Source: Thermoprotei archaeon
Lineage (GTDB): Archaea > Thermoproteota > Thermoprotei > Gearchaeales > Gearchaeaceae
NCBI GenBank assembly: GCA_017857595.1
Contig: JAFMCU010000005.1
Location: 37,962 to 101,961, forward strand
Direction of reading: 5' to 3'
DNA length: 64,000 nucleotides
A program made the translations under genes and the position numbers. Shown piece by piece: positions 18,412 through 27,512 of the stretch. Numbering within the stretch: position 1 is the first letter of the stretch; the number at the start of each line of letters is the position of its first letter. The notes under the pieces were generated by a model. That model searched no databases, was not told where the DNA came from, and saw only the letters and a program-made list of their open reading frames with translations.

Positions 18412-19573
18412 GGTTTAGTAATTTCTTAAAAGTTAAAAGAGGTTGATATTCTTTTAATAAATCTCTTATAGCTAGAATCTTATTTAGATACATATACCTA
18501 TTGCTTAAGAAATTTTCCATCAGTTTTTCTAGGTCCTTTTGATTCAGATCTTCAATAAATACGATTTCGCAAGCTCCCATTTTTTTAAGTGAAATAGAAT
18601 TGTTAATTTTCTCTGTGTGACCTTTGAGTAAAAACACAATAAAAGGCTTTTCGAAAAAAATTGCCTCGAATAGCGAAGTATGTCCACCCGTAACTATTAG
18701 AGCTTTTGATTTATGTATATTTTCTTCAATAAATTGCTTATCCATGTAACCGAATATGTTCAAATTATTTTTCCTAAAATTTTTTAAATATCTTATACCT
18801 GTAAATATATTATATTTATAAATTAGATTAGAGTTATTCAATAAATTTAAAATATATTTAAGATAGGAAAATCTTTCTTGCAATGTACCTGCTATTAGAA
18901 TTGTTATCATATTATCTTCTTTAATATTTTTATAATTAAATATTTTATCTAAAAATATAAGAGGACCTATAAAAATAATTTTTTTAAAATTAGCAATATT
19001 TTTTATTCTTATATTTTTAGAGGAAACTGTATAAGGAGGCTTTATGTCTGGTATTATAATATATTTTGCTTTTCTCCACCAATAAAAAATAATCTCATAT
19101 ATAATTCTTTCAGATAAATTTTTCAAAAATTTTATGAAACTATTCATCGGCTTTATTCTTGGTATTTCCACAAAGATTTGGTTACTTATAACAATTGTTT
19201 TTATTCCTAATAAATTCGAAGCGATAACCGATGATATTCTACTATCACATATAACAACATCAGGCTTTATTGCTAACAAGTTTCTAAATTCAATGAATAA
19301 ATGAAATAGCCACGAAATTTGGAATTTTATAAATTCTCTTGACAAAGTTATCTTAAAAGATAATCTTCCTCTATCGTCGAAATAATACTTAATCTCTTTG
19401 TTATTGATTATATTCTTATATAAGTTACTAAAATAATTATAACCATCGTAATATGTACTTATATAAACTTTATGTTTTTCTTTTAAAAGAAATTGAATTA
19501 TATAATTACAACGTGAAGAATGTCCAAATCCTAAACCGTTTATACTAAAGTAAATCTTTTTTATCGAGCTCAA
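18404..19573 (-). CDS. MurG/GT28-like glycosyltransferase
   Basis: INGLGFGHSSRC N-terminal glycine loop and ALIVTGGHTSLFEAIFFEKPFIVF donor-site motif. Confidence 0.78.
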   Translation of the reverse strand: MSSIKKIYFSINGLGFGHSSRCNYIIQFLLKEKHKVYISTYYDGYNYFSNLYKNIINNKEIKYYFDDRGRLSFKITLSREFIKFQISWLFHLFIEFRNLLAIKPDVVICDSRISSVIASNLLGIKTIVISNQIFVEIPRIKPMNSFIKFLKNLSERIIYEIIFYWWRKAKYIIIPDIKPPYTVSSKNIRIKNIANFKKIIFIGPLIFLDKIFNYKNIKEDNMITILIAGTLQERFSYLKYILNLLNNSNLIYKYNIFTGIRYLKNFRKNNLNIFGYMDKQFIEENIHKSKALIVTGGHTSLFEAIFFEKPFIVFLLKGHTEKINNSISLKKMGACEIVFIEDLNQKDLEKLMENFLSNRYMYLNKILAIRDLLKEYQPLLTFKKLLNHE

Positions 19574-20199
19574 TGCACCCCTTTTTCTATTTCTTTTTTA
19601 ATTATCCTTGAACTTGGTTCCAATTCACCAAAAATTTCAGCTTGAAATGTATAAATTTTTGTACCTTTCCATAACCATGCATCTGGTGGCAATCCTGCTT
19701 TTAAGCAAGCATTACATAGGAATGTTTCGCTGTCCCATCTATTTTCAACGGCAACTTGTGGAAGTAAAAGACCAGATGAAAAACCATGTTCTATTATTAA
19801 TCCATCCCTACCAATTTTTATTAAACTTGGCAGTTTTTTCTTATCAACATCTACCAATTTAGGCTCAGTAAGCACGCTTACTTCAAATACGACTTTATTT
19901 AATTCGCTAATATGTAATGGAGGAAATCTGAAATCTTCTGTAGCTGCTAAAATTGCTGATTTAACTACTAATGTATATAATTCTTCATTAGGAAATGGAA
20001 AACCAATACAGCCTCTCAATTCTTTATTTATAACATCATCAATAACTTCATATTTTTCGATCGTTGTAAATACTCCTCTTTTTAAATTCAAATCTGGATC
20101 GTAGATAATTGGTTTAATAACCCCATTTCCTTTTAAATATTCATAAACTGCCTTTCTAGCCAATTTTACTAAAAAAGCACCTTTTTGTAACGATAACAT
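19570..20199 (-). CDS. AMMECR1 domain protein (TIGR00296)
   Basis: LRGCIGFPFPNEEL, AATEDFRFPPL, IIEHGFSSGLLLPQVAVENRWDSETFL. Confidence 0.93.
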   Translation of the reverse strand: MLSLQKGAFLVKLARKAVYEYLKGNGVIKPIIYDPDLNLKRGVFTTIEKYEVIDDVINKELRGCIGFPFPNEELYTLVVKSAILAATEDFRFPPLHISELNKVVFEVSVLTEPKLVDVDKKKLPSLIKIGRDGLIIEHGFSSGLLLPQVAVENRWDSETFLCNACLKAGLPPDAWLWKGTKIYTFQAEIFGELEPSSRIIKKEIEKGVH

Positions 20200-20207
20200 A
20201 TTTATAT

Positions 20208-20675
20208 TTATTTTAAAATTTCCTTTAATTCACTTTCTATATTTTTCCAATGAGAACCATGCCAATAAATTTTCTTACAATTACTACACATCCAAAATTC
20301 GTCATTATTTTCTATTATTCTTCTTGGTAATTTTTCTTGCAATTCTTTTTTATCAACAAATATAAGCTTATTATTGCATTCAATACATCTACTTCCTATC
20401 TCTAACTGATCCGTTTTTACATTTAAAATATTTAATATTTGCTTAATTGTCTCTATTTTTCTCTCTTTCTTAATTAGAATCACTTCAACATCGTTCCTAA
20501 TAGCCTTGTAACTCAATTGTTCATCTCTAGTTACTAATACACCTTGTAGCTCTTTTGTTAACTTTAATAAATAATCATCATCTATATTAGGTTCATAAAA
20601 AACATCAAATCCCAATAGTCTCAACCATTTTGCTATATTGCCTAGCATACCATCAACTATAATTTTCATCGTCAA
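20208..20675 (-). CDS. Mut7-C RNase (PIN-like) domain protein with zinc ribbon
   Basis: IVDGMLGNIAKWLRLLGFDVFYE, VLVTRDEQL, RCIECNN...WMCSNCKKIYWHGSHW. Confidence 0.88.
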   Translation of the reverse strand: MTMKIIVDGMLGNIAKWLRLLGFDVFYEPNIDDDYLLKLTKELQGVLVTRDEQLSYKAIRNDVEVILIKKERKIETIKQILNILNVKTDQLEIGSRCIECNNKLIFVDKKELQEKLPRRIIENNDEFWMCSNCKKIYWHGSHWKNIESELKEILK

Positions 20676-21523
20676 TTCATCGCAATTATTTTTACTACGT
20701 CATTTTTAGAAATTGTTCCAACGATTTCTCCATTTATATCTATCACTGGCAAGGCTGGAAGATTGTAGCTTAAAATTAGGTTGACCGCCTTAATCAATTT
20801 TTCATTAATATTTATTGCTATATCTATTTTATACATAAGTCTTTCTGCAACATTTCCTATTTTTATTTTTGTAAATTCTTCGTTGCCTCTAATCAATGAT
20901 GATTTTGACTTTAATATTTCATTTTCATCCATTGTTGCAATTTTAGATAAAGTTATAACACCAACTGGATTCTTATTATCTTCAACTATTACGATATCAA
21001 ATCCTTCAATAAATTTTTCGACAATTTTGTTGAAGCTAGAAAATATATTAACATTAGCAAATCTTGAGCTCATGACATCTCTGACTTTTATACTTTCAAT
21101 GGGATATTGCTGAAAAACTTTACAAGCATCAGTTTTAGAGAATATTCCTGTTAACTCATTATCTTGTAGGATAACAACACTTCCTATCTTCTCATGATAC
21201 ATTATTTCACATGCTTCCTTTGCATTTGCTTCGGTAGGCAGAGTAATAACTTTATTTTTCATTACCTTTTTAACTGTTATTAAACTAAGACTTTCAGGAT
21301 AATCTGATCCTAATTTTGTTAGTATCAAGGCAATATCTCTTAAGCTCAATATTCCAACAACTTTCCCATTATCTGAAACGACAACTCTAGAAATGTTATA
21401 CTTAAACATAATCTTCCTTGCATATGATAAAGTATCATTTGGTTGAACGATATATACTTGGTTTGTATAAAAACCCTTAATTGGTATTTTTGAATATAAA
21501 TTATTTTCTTTGGAAATACTCAC
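20672..21523 (-). CDS. CBS-domain protein (about four CBS motifs)
   Basis: Repeated pattern such as ARKIMFKYNISRVVVSDNGKVVGILSLRDI and AVNLILSYNLPALPVIDINGEIVGTISKNDVV. Confidence 0.9.
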   Translation of the reverse strand: MSISKENNLYSKIPIKGFYTNQVYIVQPNDTLSYARKIMFKYNISRVVVSDNGKVVGILSLRDIALILTKLGSDYPESLSLITVKKVMKNKVITLPTEANAKEACEIMYHEKIGSVVILQDNELTGIFSKTDACKVFQQYPIESIKVRDVMSSRFANVNIFSSFNKIVEKFIEGFDIVIVEDNKNPVGVITLSKIATMDENEILKSKSSLIRGNEEFTKIKIGNVAERLMYKIDIAININEKLIKAVNLILSYNLPALPVIDINGEIVGTISKNDVVKIIAMN

Positions 21524-21560
21524 TGATTATATAATGTTAATAAAATTTTTTATAATTTTA

Positions 21561-22409
21561 TTATTGAATAGAAGGAAGCAAATACTTTACAATATCGTCT
21601 TTAGTAATTGAACCAAGATATTCATTATTTGATCCGACTATGGGCAATCTACTAATTTTATATTTAAGCATGGTTTTAGCAGCTTCTATAATGGTACAAT
21701 TAGGTCTTATCTTTATTACATTTTTGTTCATAATTTTATTAACCGTTATGTAATTTGATTCTTTATGATTTTCTAGAGCTATATTTAAACCAGGTATCTT
21801 AGCAATAAGTACATCATAATGGGTTATAACCCCTACAACTTTTTTATCCTTATCCAAAACAAATAATCCATTCGTATTTTCTTCCTTCATTTTTTCCCAT
21901 ACTTTAAACAATGTGTCATCTGAATAGCAGAAACCTTTATTCTTTTTAACAACATCAATTACTTTGCTATTCAATAGCTCGGTATTTATTTTAGTTAATG
22001 CATCCATAACATTTTCTAAACTTAATATTCCGGAATAGCGTTTATTTTGTTCATCTTCTATGACTGGAATACAATCTTCCCTCCTTTGTAGCATTTCTTC
22101 TGTAATCTCCTTTATTTCTGTTTTTATACATGTATATAACAATACTTCTTCTAGAACATCCTGAACTAACATGGCTGATGTCTTTGATGAGGATTTTAAG
22201 AATTTATATCTTTTAACAGTTCCTACCAACTTACTTCCTTCATTTGTTACAGGTATTTGGCAGATACCTCTACTTCGAAATATAGATTTAACCTTTATAA
22301 TGAGGTCATCAGGTAAAACAGGTCTAATAGTATCATCTAGAATTTCATTTACCCTTATAACATAACTTGAAGTTATTGCTTTTTTAAAAAAACTCAATCT
22401 TCTCTGCAT
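21561..22409 (-). CDS. CBS-domain protein (about four CBS motifs)
   Basis: AAKTMLKYKISRLPIVGSNNEYLGSITKDDIV and similar repeats. Confidence 0.9.
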   Translation of the reverse strand: MQRRLSFFKKAITSSYVIRVNEILDDTIRPVLPDDLIIKVKSIFRSRGICQIPVTNEGSKLVGTVKRYKFLKSSSKTSAMLVQDVLEEVLLYTCIKTEIKEITEEMLQRREDCIPVIEDEQNKRYSGILSLENVMDALTKINTELLNSKVIDVVKKNKGFCYSDDTLFKVWEKMKEENTNGLFVLDKDKKVVGVITHYDVLIAKIPGLNIALENHKESNYITVNKIMNKNVIKIRPNCTIIEAAKTMLKYKISRLPIVGSNNEYLGSITKDDIVKYLLPSIQ

Positions 22410-22957
22410 GATTCACAAATATACAATCCATCTACTAGTTGGAGATTATCACTAAAACTACCACACTTATCACAGTATCCTAAGCTCTCAAAATTTGATT
22501 TAAAAGAACTGAAATTAGCTCTTAATTTTTCTTGAATAACATCGATCATAGAAGGTGTTATTCTAAGAATATCAGACACAGTTACAATTCCCAATATTTT
22601 TTCTCCATCCATCACAACAAGTCTTCTTATTTTATTCTTTATCATTTTTATCATTGCATTCAATATATTTTCCTTAGGGTCTATTGATATAACAGGAGAA
22701 GACATTATTTCTTCTATCTTTATTTCTTCAGGATTTTTGCCTTTAGCAAGAACTTTATTAAGCAAATCCTTTTCAGTTACAATACCAATAACTTTATTAT
22801 TATCAACAACTAGCACGACTTCAGAATCCATCTTACTCATCATATCTGCGACAATTAAAACATTGGTAGTTTTATCGACACATAATGGGCGGCTATTCAT
22901 TATGTCACCAACGGTTAATGAAGTTATTGGATCATCATGCTTTTCCATATAATACAA
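22394..22957 (-). CDS. CBS pair with C-terminal zinc ribbon
   Basis: TVGDIMNSRPLCVDKTTNVLIVADMMSKMDSEVVLVVDNNKVIGIVTEKDLL; C-terminal YCDKCGSFSDNLQLVDGLYICESC. Confidence 0.9.
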   Translation of the reverse strand: MYYMEKHDDPITSLTVGDIMNSRPLCVDKTTNVLIVADMMSKMDSEVVLVVDNNKVIGIVTEKDLLNKVLAKGKNPEEIKIEEIMSSPVISIDPKENILNAMIKMIKNKIRRLVVMDGEKILGIVTVSDILRITPSMIDVIQEKLRANFSSFKSNFESLGYCDKCGSFSDNLQLVDGLYICESCRED

Positions 22958-23031
22958 TAATTAGTTGTTCTAGTATAAAATTTTAAATTTGCATATCTTT
23001 TTTAGGCTAAGTAATTCTTAATATTTTTATA

Positions 23032-24969
23032 TTAAGATTTATTTTCAATTATACTGAAATTTCCTTTTTGTAGATTCAAACTTATTTCATTTTTTATTTT
23101 ATCAGCGTTTATATTTGGATTCTTATTCAATACCCAGGTAAGTATTTTTTTAATAGCATCTTCTTTTGATTGGGAACCTGGCATTAGAATTAAGTATTCT
23201 TTAAACTTCTTTTGGGCTGTTAAAAATGGATAAACTTTAATTTCATCATTGGTAATACAAACTGCCAATTTTAAAGGGACATTATTTATCATATTCTTTT
23301 TTCCATAAATCATAAAGGATCCTTTTGATAAATACATACCAGATGGCGCTTTCTTAGAAACTTGATCTTTTTTTACCCAGTAGGCATTTAAAGACGTGAA
23401 GCCATATTTCCATCCACTTGAATAAGAAACAGTAAATTGTGCAGCTTCGAATAATTCATCTTCGTTTACGTCTTTATTATCAACTTTTAAAATTGTAAAG
23501 GGCGATCCGTGTATGTCTGCATGAAAAATTATATCTTTTTCATCTGTACGTTTTTTAATCAAAGTTTCATTTTGCGATGCGTCTCTGCCAGCAATGCATA
23601 AATGGTTATTTGAAGTTATAAACCATAAAAAGTTCTCATACCAATTTTTTCTTTGCTTTTCTTTAATATCTAATGGTTTTTCATCAAATTGAATTTCTTC
23701 AGGCATCTCTAATTCTTTTAGTTTTTTCTCTAATTCCTCTTTTGCAAGTTTTAATTTTTTTATTTCAGAATATAATTCATTAATATTTTTCATAATGTTA
23801 TAATTTAAATTTAATTTTAAAATTTCGTTATTAAATTCAATTAATAATGTTTTTTCTTTCTTATCAATTTCTATTATATTACCAAACTCATTACTCCATA
23901 ATTTATGTAAAAGAACTTTTATATTTTCGTAGTCTTTATCATATAAATATTTTTTAATCAGATCTAAGATTGTTTCAAAATGAGTAATATTTTGTTTAAT
24001 TTTAAGTATAAAATTATTATAAGAATTAATTTTATTTTCAATTTGGCTTAAATTGAGACGAATTTGATTGATCAATTTTTCTTTCTTCTCTAATTCTAAA
24101 TTTATTTTTTCTCTTTTTTTCAATTCATCAATAAATTTAATATAATTTAAGTAATAAAGATTAATAGCTTTATTCATATCTTCATATATATCGAATACGT
24201 AATTTTTATATAGTTTGTAATTTATTTTGCTAAAAAATATAAACTTTTTATCATTATGATATATAAATATATTATTTGAATTAATATATTCTTTAGAAAG
24301 CATTATAATTAATGATAAGGCCTTTAAGACAACATCCTTATTTAGTTTATTTACAGATATGTCTCTTGAGATGTTAAGAATGTAACATGCTTCTTCACTT
24401 ATTTCAGAAGGAATTCCTAATTTTTTGAAAAGAGTAGGGATTAATCCTGCTTTAGAATCCTTTATTATATCATATAAGTTCTCTGGCGATGTATTCAATA
24501 TATCTACTTTATTTATATTAGGTAATGAATAGTTTATTTTAGGCTTTATTTCTCTGTCTTTATATTTTACATGTCTAAAAGAATCAACAATTAATCCATC
24601 CTTTTCGAGAATAATGTTACCCCCTTGCATAAATTCTATATGAAGATTAAAATCATTTGTTAATTCTATCTTTACATATCTATCAAAATAAGGCGTTGAA
24701 ATATTTAGTATTTTTTCCCCTACAATATTCTTCCTTAAAATTCTTACGAAATTTGTTATTTCTTTTCTTTCAATTTCATATGCTATTAGAAATACCCATC
24801 CTCTAATATCTATTAATAATTCAATTTTATCATCGCCTTTTTTTAGTTGAAGGATAATCCCTGATTCAATTGAATAAACGTTACTTATATATGAGTTTTT
24901 TAGAATATCTTTTATATTTAGAACTATTGATATTATGTCAATAGTGTGTAAAAATGTCTTCGAAGTCAT
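23032..24969 (-). CDS. rqcH: NFACT family protein (Rqc2/NEMF/RqcH homologue)
   Basis: NFACT-N start FLHTIDIISIVLNI, central coiled coil, NFACT-R KNWYENFLWFITSNNHLCIAGRDASQNETLIKK...DIIFHADIHGSP. Confidence 0.92.
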   Translation of the reverse strand: MTSKTFLHTIDIISIVLNIKDILKNSYISNVYSIESGIILQLKKGDDKIELLIDIRGWVFLIAYEIERKEITNFVRILRKNIVGEKILNISTPYFDRYVKIELTNDFNLHIEFMQGGNIILEKDGLIVDSFRHVKYKDREIKPKINYSLPNINKVDILNTSPENLYDIIKDSKAGLIPTLFKKLGIPSEISEEACYILNISRDISVNKLNKDVVLKALSLIIMLSKEYINSNNIFIYHNDKKFIFFSKINYKLYKNYVFDIYEDMNKAINLYYLNYIKFIDELKKREKINLELEKKEKLINQIRLNLSQIENKINSYNNFILKIKQNITHFETILDLIKKYLYDKDYENIKVLLHKLWSNEFGNIIEIDKKEKTLLIEFNNEILKLNLNYNIMKNINELYSEIKKLKLAKEELEKKLKELEMPEEIQFDEKPLDIKEKQRKNWYENFLWFITSNNHLCIAGRDASQNETLIKKRTDEKDIIFHADIHGSPFTILKVDNKDVNEDELFEAAQFTVSYSSGWKYGFTSLNAYWVKKDQVSKKAPSGMYLSKGSFMIYGKKNMINNVPLKLAVCITNDEIKVYPFLTAQKKFKEYLILMPGSQSKEDAIKKILTWVLNKNPNINADKIKNEISLNLQKGNFSIIENKS

Positions 24970-25265
24970 CTCAAAAGCGTGATATTAAAAAAATAGATGA
25001 ACCAACTTTAAATAGATTATACTATATTCGTTTTCTTTTTGGCGTATTATCAGGGTTTATAAGCGGTATAATTCCACCACTTTTTGCTCCATTATCAATT
25101 CTTGTTTTGATTTTTGTACTTCTGTTTTCGAATACGATTATGCGTTCACTTATTTTAAAAAATCAAGCAGATCCTCCTCTTACGCATGGAATAGGGATTT
25201 ATATACTATCTTGGGTTGTTTTCTTCGGAATTAGTGCTACTCTCTTTTGGGTTTACCTTTTTTAA
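24954..25265 (+). CDS. Small multi-TM membrane protein
   Basis: 103 aa with about three hydrophobic segments and a conserved-looking polar N terminus. Confidence 0.6.
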   Translation: MSSKSSQKRDIKKIDEPTLNRLYYIRFLFGVLSGFISGIIPPLFAPLSILVLIFVLLFSNTIMRSLILKNQADPPLTHGIGIYILSWVVFFGISATLFWVYLF

Positions 25266-25559
25266 ATAATCAATTATGTCTAAAACGGCTGTCTTATAAC
25301 CTTTAATCCATTCATCATCCAATTCTTTTATTTTAATTGAGATATTATTCTTCTCAAGATTATTGATTAAATAATAAAACAAATCTTTATCTTCGAACTC
25401 TGTTAATTTTTTTAAAAAATTTACGAAGCCCTTTAAACATGCTAAATATCCGCGATCAAAATTCGATTGAGGTTTAATACCGCTTAAATATGCATCATTA
25501 ATTCCTTCTTTATTTATTTTATACAATATTTTCCTCAATTCATTTAGAGTATTATTCAT
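25206..25559 (-). CDS. Uncharacterised helical protein
   Basis: 117 aa ORF overlapping the RadB-like gene by 4 nt. Confidence 0.5.
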   Translation of the reverse strand: MNNTLNELRKILYKINKEGINDAYLSGIKPQSNFDRGYLACLKGFVNFLKKLTEFEDKDLFYYLINNLEKNNISIKIKELDDEWIKGYKTAVLDIIDYLKKVNPKESSTNSEENNPR

Positions 25560-26281
25560 TCGTCTACACTTATAATTCCGTTATTAGTTATCATCAAATA
25601 TGTTATAGCATACTTTCTTTTTGCATTATAATTTTCTATTATACATCTTATTCTATTCCCTTCATTCTCTAACTTAATTTTTGTATTGATAATTTCATTT
25701 ACTGCACTACCACCAAGCGGTGTGATATTATTTTCTCCTTTTTCATCAAATCTTACTTGGTTAGAAAAAATTATGCAATTATTTTTTGAAGCCATTATTA
25801 ATAATTTTCTCAAAACTTTTTTAAGCTCAATTTCATAAAATTTGTTTTGAAGAAGTCTTAAATGTGTTGTTAATGTGTCAATTATTATTAATGAATCTTT
25901 AATATTTTCTAAACGCTCTAAGGTTTCTAAAAATTGCTTTTCATTCAAAGGTTTACTCACATATATTCTATTAAGAATTTCTTTAATGATACCTCCATAT
26001 CTAACAGAAAGATTTAATAATATTTCAGGCCTAAATGTACCCTCATTATCGATGAAGTAAGTATAATTATTTTTTTGCAAGCAAAATAAATATGCGATTT
26101 GATGTAAAAATCGTGTTTTACCTGTTCCAAATTCGCCATAAATTTCATTAATTGTACCCAATTTGTATCCCCCTGTTAGAAACTCATCTAATCTTTTGGA
26201 TCCTGTAGTAAAACTAAGGATTATCCTATCCTTAATATCTTTTATATCCAATTGATAATTCAAGCAATTATAAATAAACAA
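25556..26281 (-). CDS. RecA-superfamily paralogue, RadB-like
   Basis: GSKRLDEFLTGGYKLGTINEIYGEFGTGKTRFLHQIAYLF Walker A, SLIIIDTLTTHLR Walker B; no HhH N-terminal domain. Confidence 0.85.
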   Translation of the reverse strand: MFIYNCLNYQLDIKDIKDRIILSFTTGSKRLDEFLTGGYKLGTINEIYGEFGTGKTRFLHQIAYLFCLQKNNYTYFIDNEGTFRPEILLNLSVRYGGIIKEILNRIYVSKPLNEKQFLETLERLENIKDSLIIIDTLTTHLRLLQNKFYEIELKKVLRKLLIMASKNNCIIFSNQVRFDEKGENNITPLGGSAVNEIINTKIKLENEGNRIRCIIENYNAKRKYAITYLMITNNGIISVDE

Positions 26282-26302
26282 AACATATAAAGTATTTATC
26301 CA

Positions 26303-26995
26303 ATGGAAGGCGTAGTCTTAGCTGCAGGATTAGGCAAAAGGATGCGTCCTCTTTCTTATATTATGCCTAAACCTCTTTTCATATTAGGAGATAAAACAGC
26401 TATTGAACATATTGTAGATTGGCTTTATAGCAATGGAATTTATAGGATACATGTGGTTTTATCTTATTCAGGAAGAATAGTTGAGAATGTTTTGAAAGGT
26501 AAAAAAGAAATGGATTTCAATTTCGTTTATTCGAAACCAAAAGGAACTGCTGGTCAATTGTCAGATCTTAAAGATTTTATAAAAACATCTTTCATCGTTA
26601 ATTATTGTGATAGCATTTTCAATTTTAACCTTAAAGACATGATTGATTTTCATTCTAAAAATAAGTCGATATTAACTTTATCTTCCATTCGAAGAAGAAC
26701 TCAAATTAAATATGGTGTGCTCACTTATACAAAAAATGGCAAATTAAAAAGATGGGATGAAAAGCCTTCAATAGAAACAAATGTTTTCCCAGGTCTTTTC
26801 ATAGCAGAAAATAGAATTTTCGACTATATTGAGAAGGATAAGATTTCTCAATTAAATGATTTGGTAGTTAGTTTACTAAAGAAAAAAGAATTAGTCAGTG
26901 TTTATGAAATTAAAGGTGAATATTATGACATAGGTACTTTAAAACGATATTTTAAAATATCACATATATATGATAATAAAATTGGTAATGTATGA
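26303..26995 (+). CDS. NDP-sugar nucleotidyltransferase
   Basis: VVLAAGLGKRMRPLSYIMPKPLFILGDKTAIEHIV. Confidence 0.9.
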   Translation: MEGVVLAAGLGKRMRPLSYIMPKPLFILGDKTAIEHIVDWLYSNGIYRIHVVLSYSGRIVENVLKGKKEMDFNFVYSKPKGTAGQLSDLKDFIKTSFIVNYCDSIFNFNLKDMIDFHSKNKSILTLSSIRRRTQIKYGVLTYTKNGKLKRWDEKPSIETNVFPGLFIAENRIFDYIEKDKISQLNDLVVSLLKKKELVSVYEIKGEYYDIGTLKRYFKISHIYDNKIGNV

Positions 26996-27249
26996 CAATT
27001 GAACTTCTATTCTTAATTCCTTTCGTGATCATATTAGTAGGTATAATTTTAGTAATTTTATCATTTTTAAGCTTAGATAAAGAAGAAGGTGAAGTTAAAA
27101 AGGAAGGAGGTGCTTTTATTCTTATTGGTCCAATTCCTATCGTTCTTGCATCTAATAAAAAATTGGGCTTGATAATTATTATTGCAGGAATTGTTTTGAC
27201 AATTTTATCTATTTTTCTTTTTCTATTGATTCAAGGAGTAGTAATATGA
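26992..27249 (+). CDS. TIGR00304/DUF131 family membrane protein
   Basis: KKEGGAFILIGPIPIVLASNKK between two TM segments. Confidence 0.75.
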   Translation: MTIELLFLIPFVIILVGIILVILSFLSLDKEEGEVKKEGGAFILIGPIPIVLASNKKLGLIIIIAGIVLTILSIFLFLLIQGVVI

Positions 27250-27512
27250 GAAATTTATACATTGCAGGAATAACTCTAATATTTTTAGGATTTATATCCT
27301 TATTTATTACTCTATTTGTTTATAGTATGCAGCACAGCCCCTCGGTTTCAGGTGCTTTTGTTTTAACGATTTTCTTTATACCAATTGTTGGAAGTTTTGG
27401 AAAATATGGCGACTTGATATCTATTTTTTTAATTATACTAACTATAATACTCATTATAATTACATTTTTACCTCTTATTTTCCATCGTTCTAGAGTAGAA
27501 AAAGAGAGCTAA
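27246..27512 (+). CDS. Second TIGR00304/DUF131-like membrane protein
   Basis: Two-TM protein of the same size and layout, 4 nt overlap with preceding gene. Confidence 0.6.
   Translation: MRNLYIAGITLIFLGFISLFITLFVYSMQHSPSVSGAFVLTIFFIPIVGSFGKYGDLISIFLIILTIILIIITFLPLIFHRSRVEKES

Noticed and set aside
20208-20675. Mut7-C protein as a VapC toxin with an antitoxin partner
   Set aside because: No antitoxin-like small gene adjacent; domain reads as Mut7-C with zinc ribbon, not VapC.
19608-21113. Plus-strand ORFs opposite AMMECR1 and CBS genes (19608-19862, 20781-21113)
   Set aside because: Shadow ORFs antisense to strongly supported domain proteins in AT-rich DNA.
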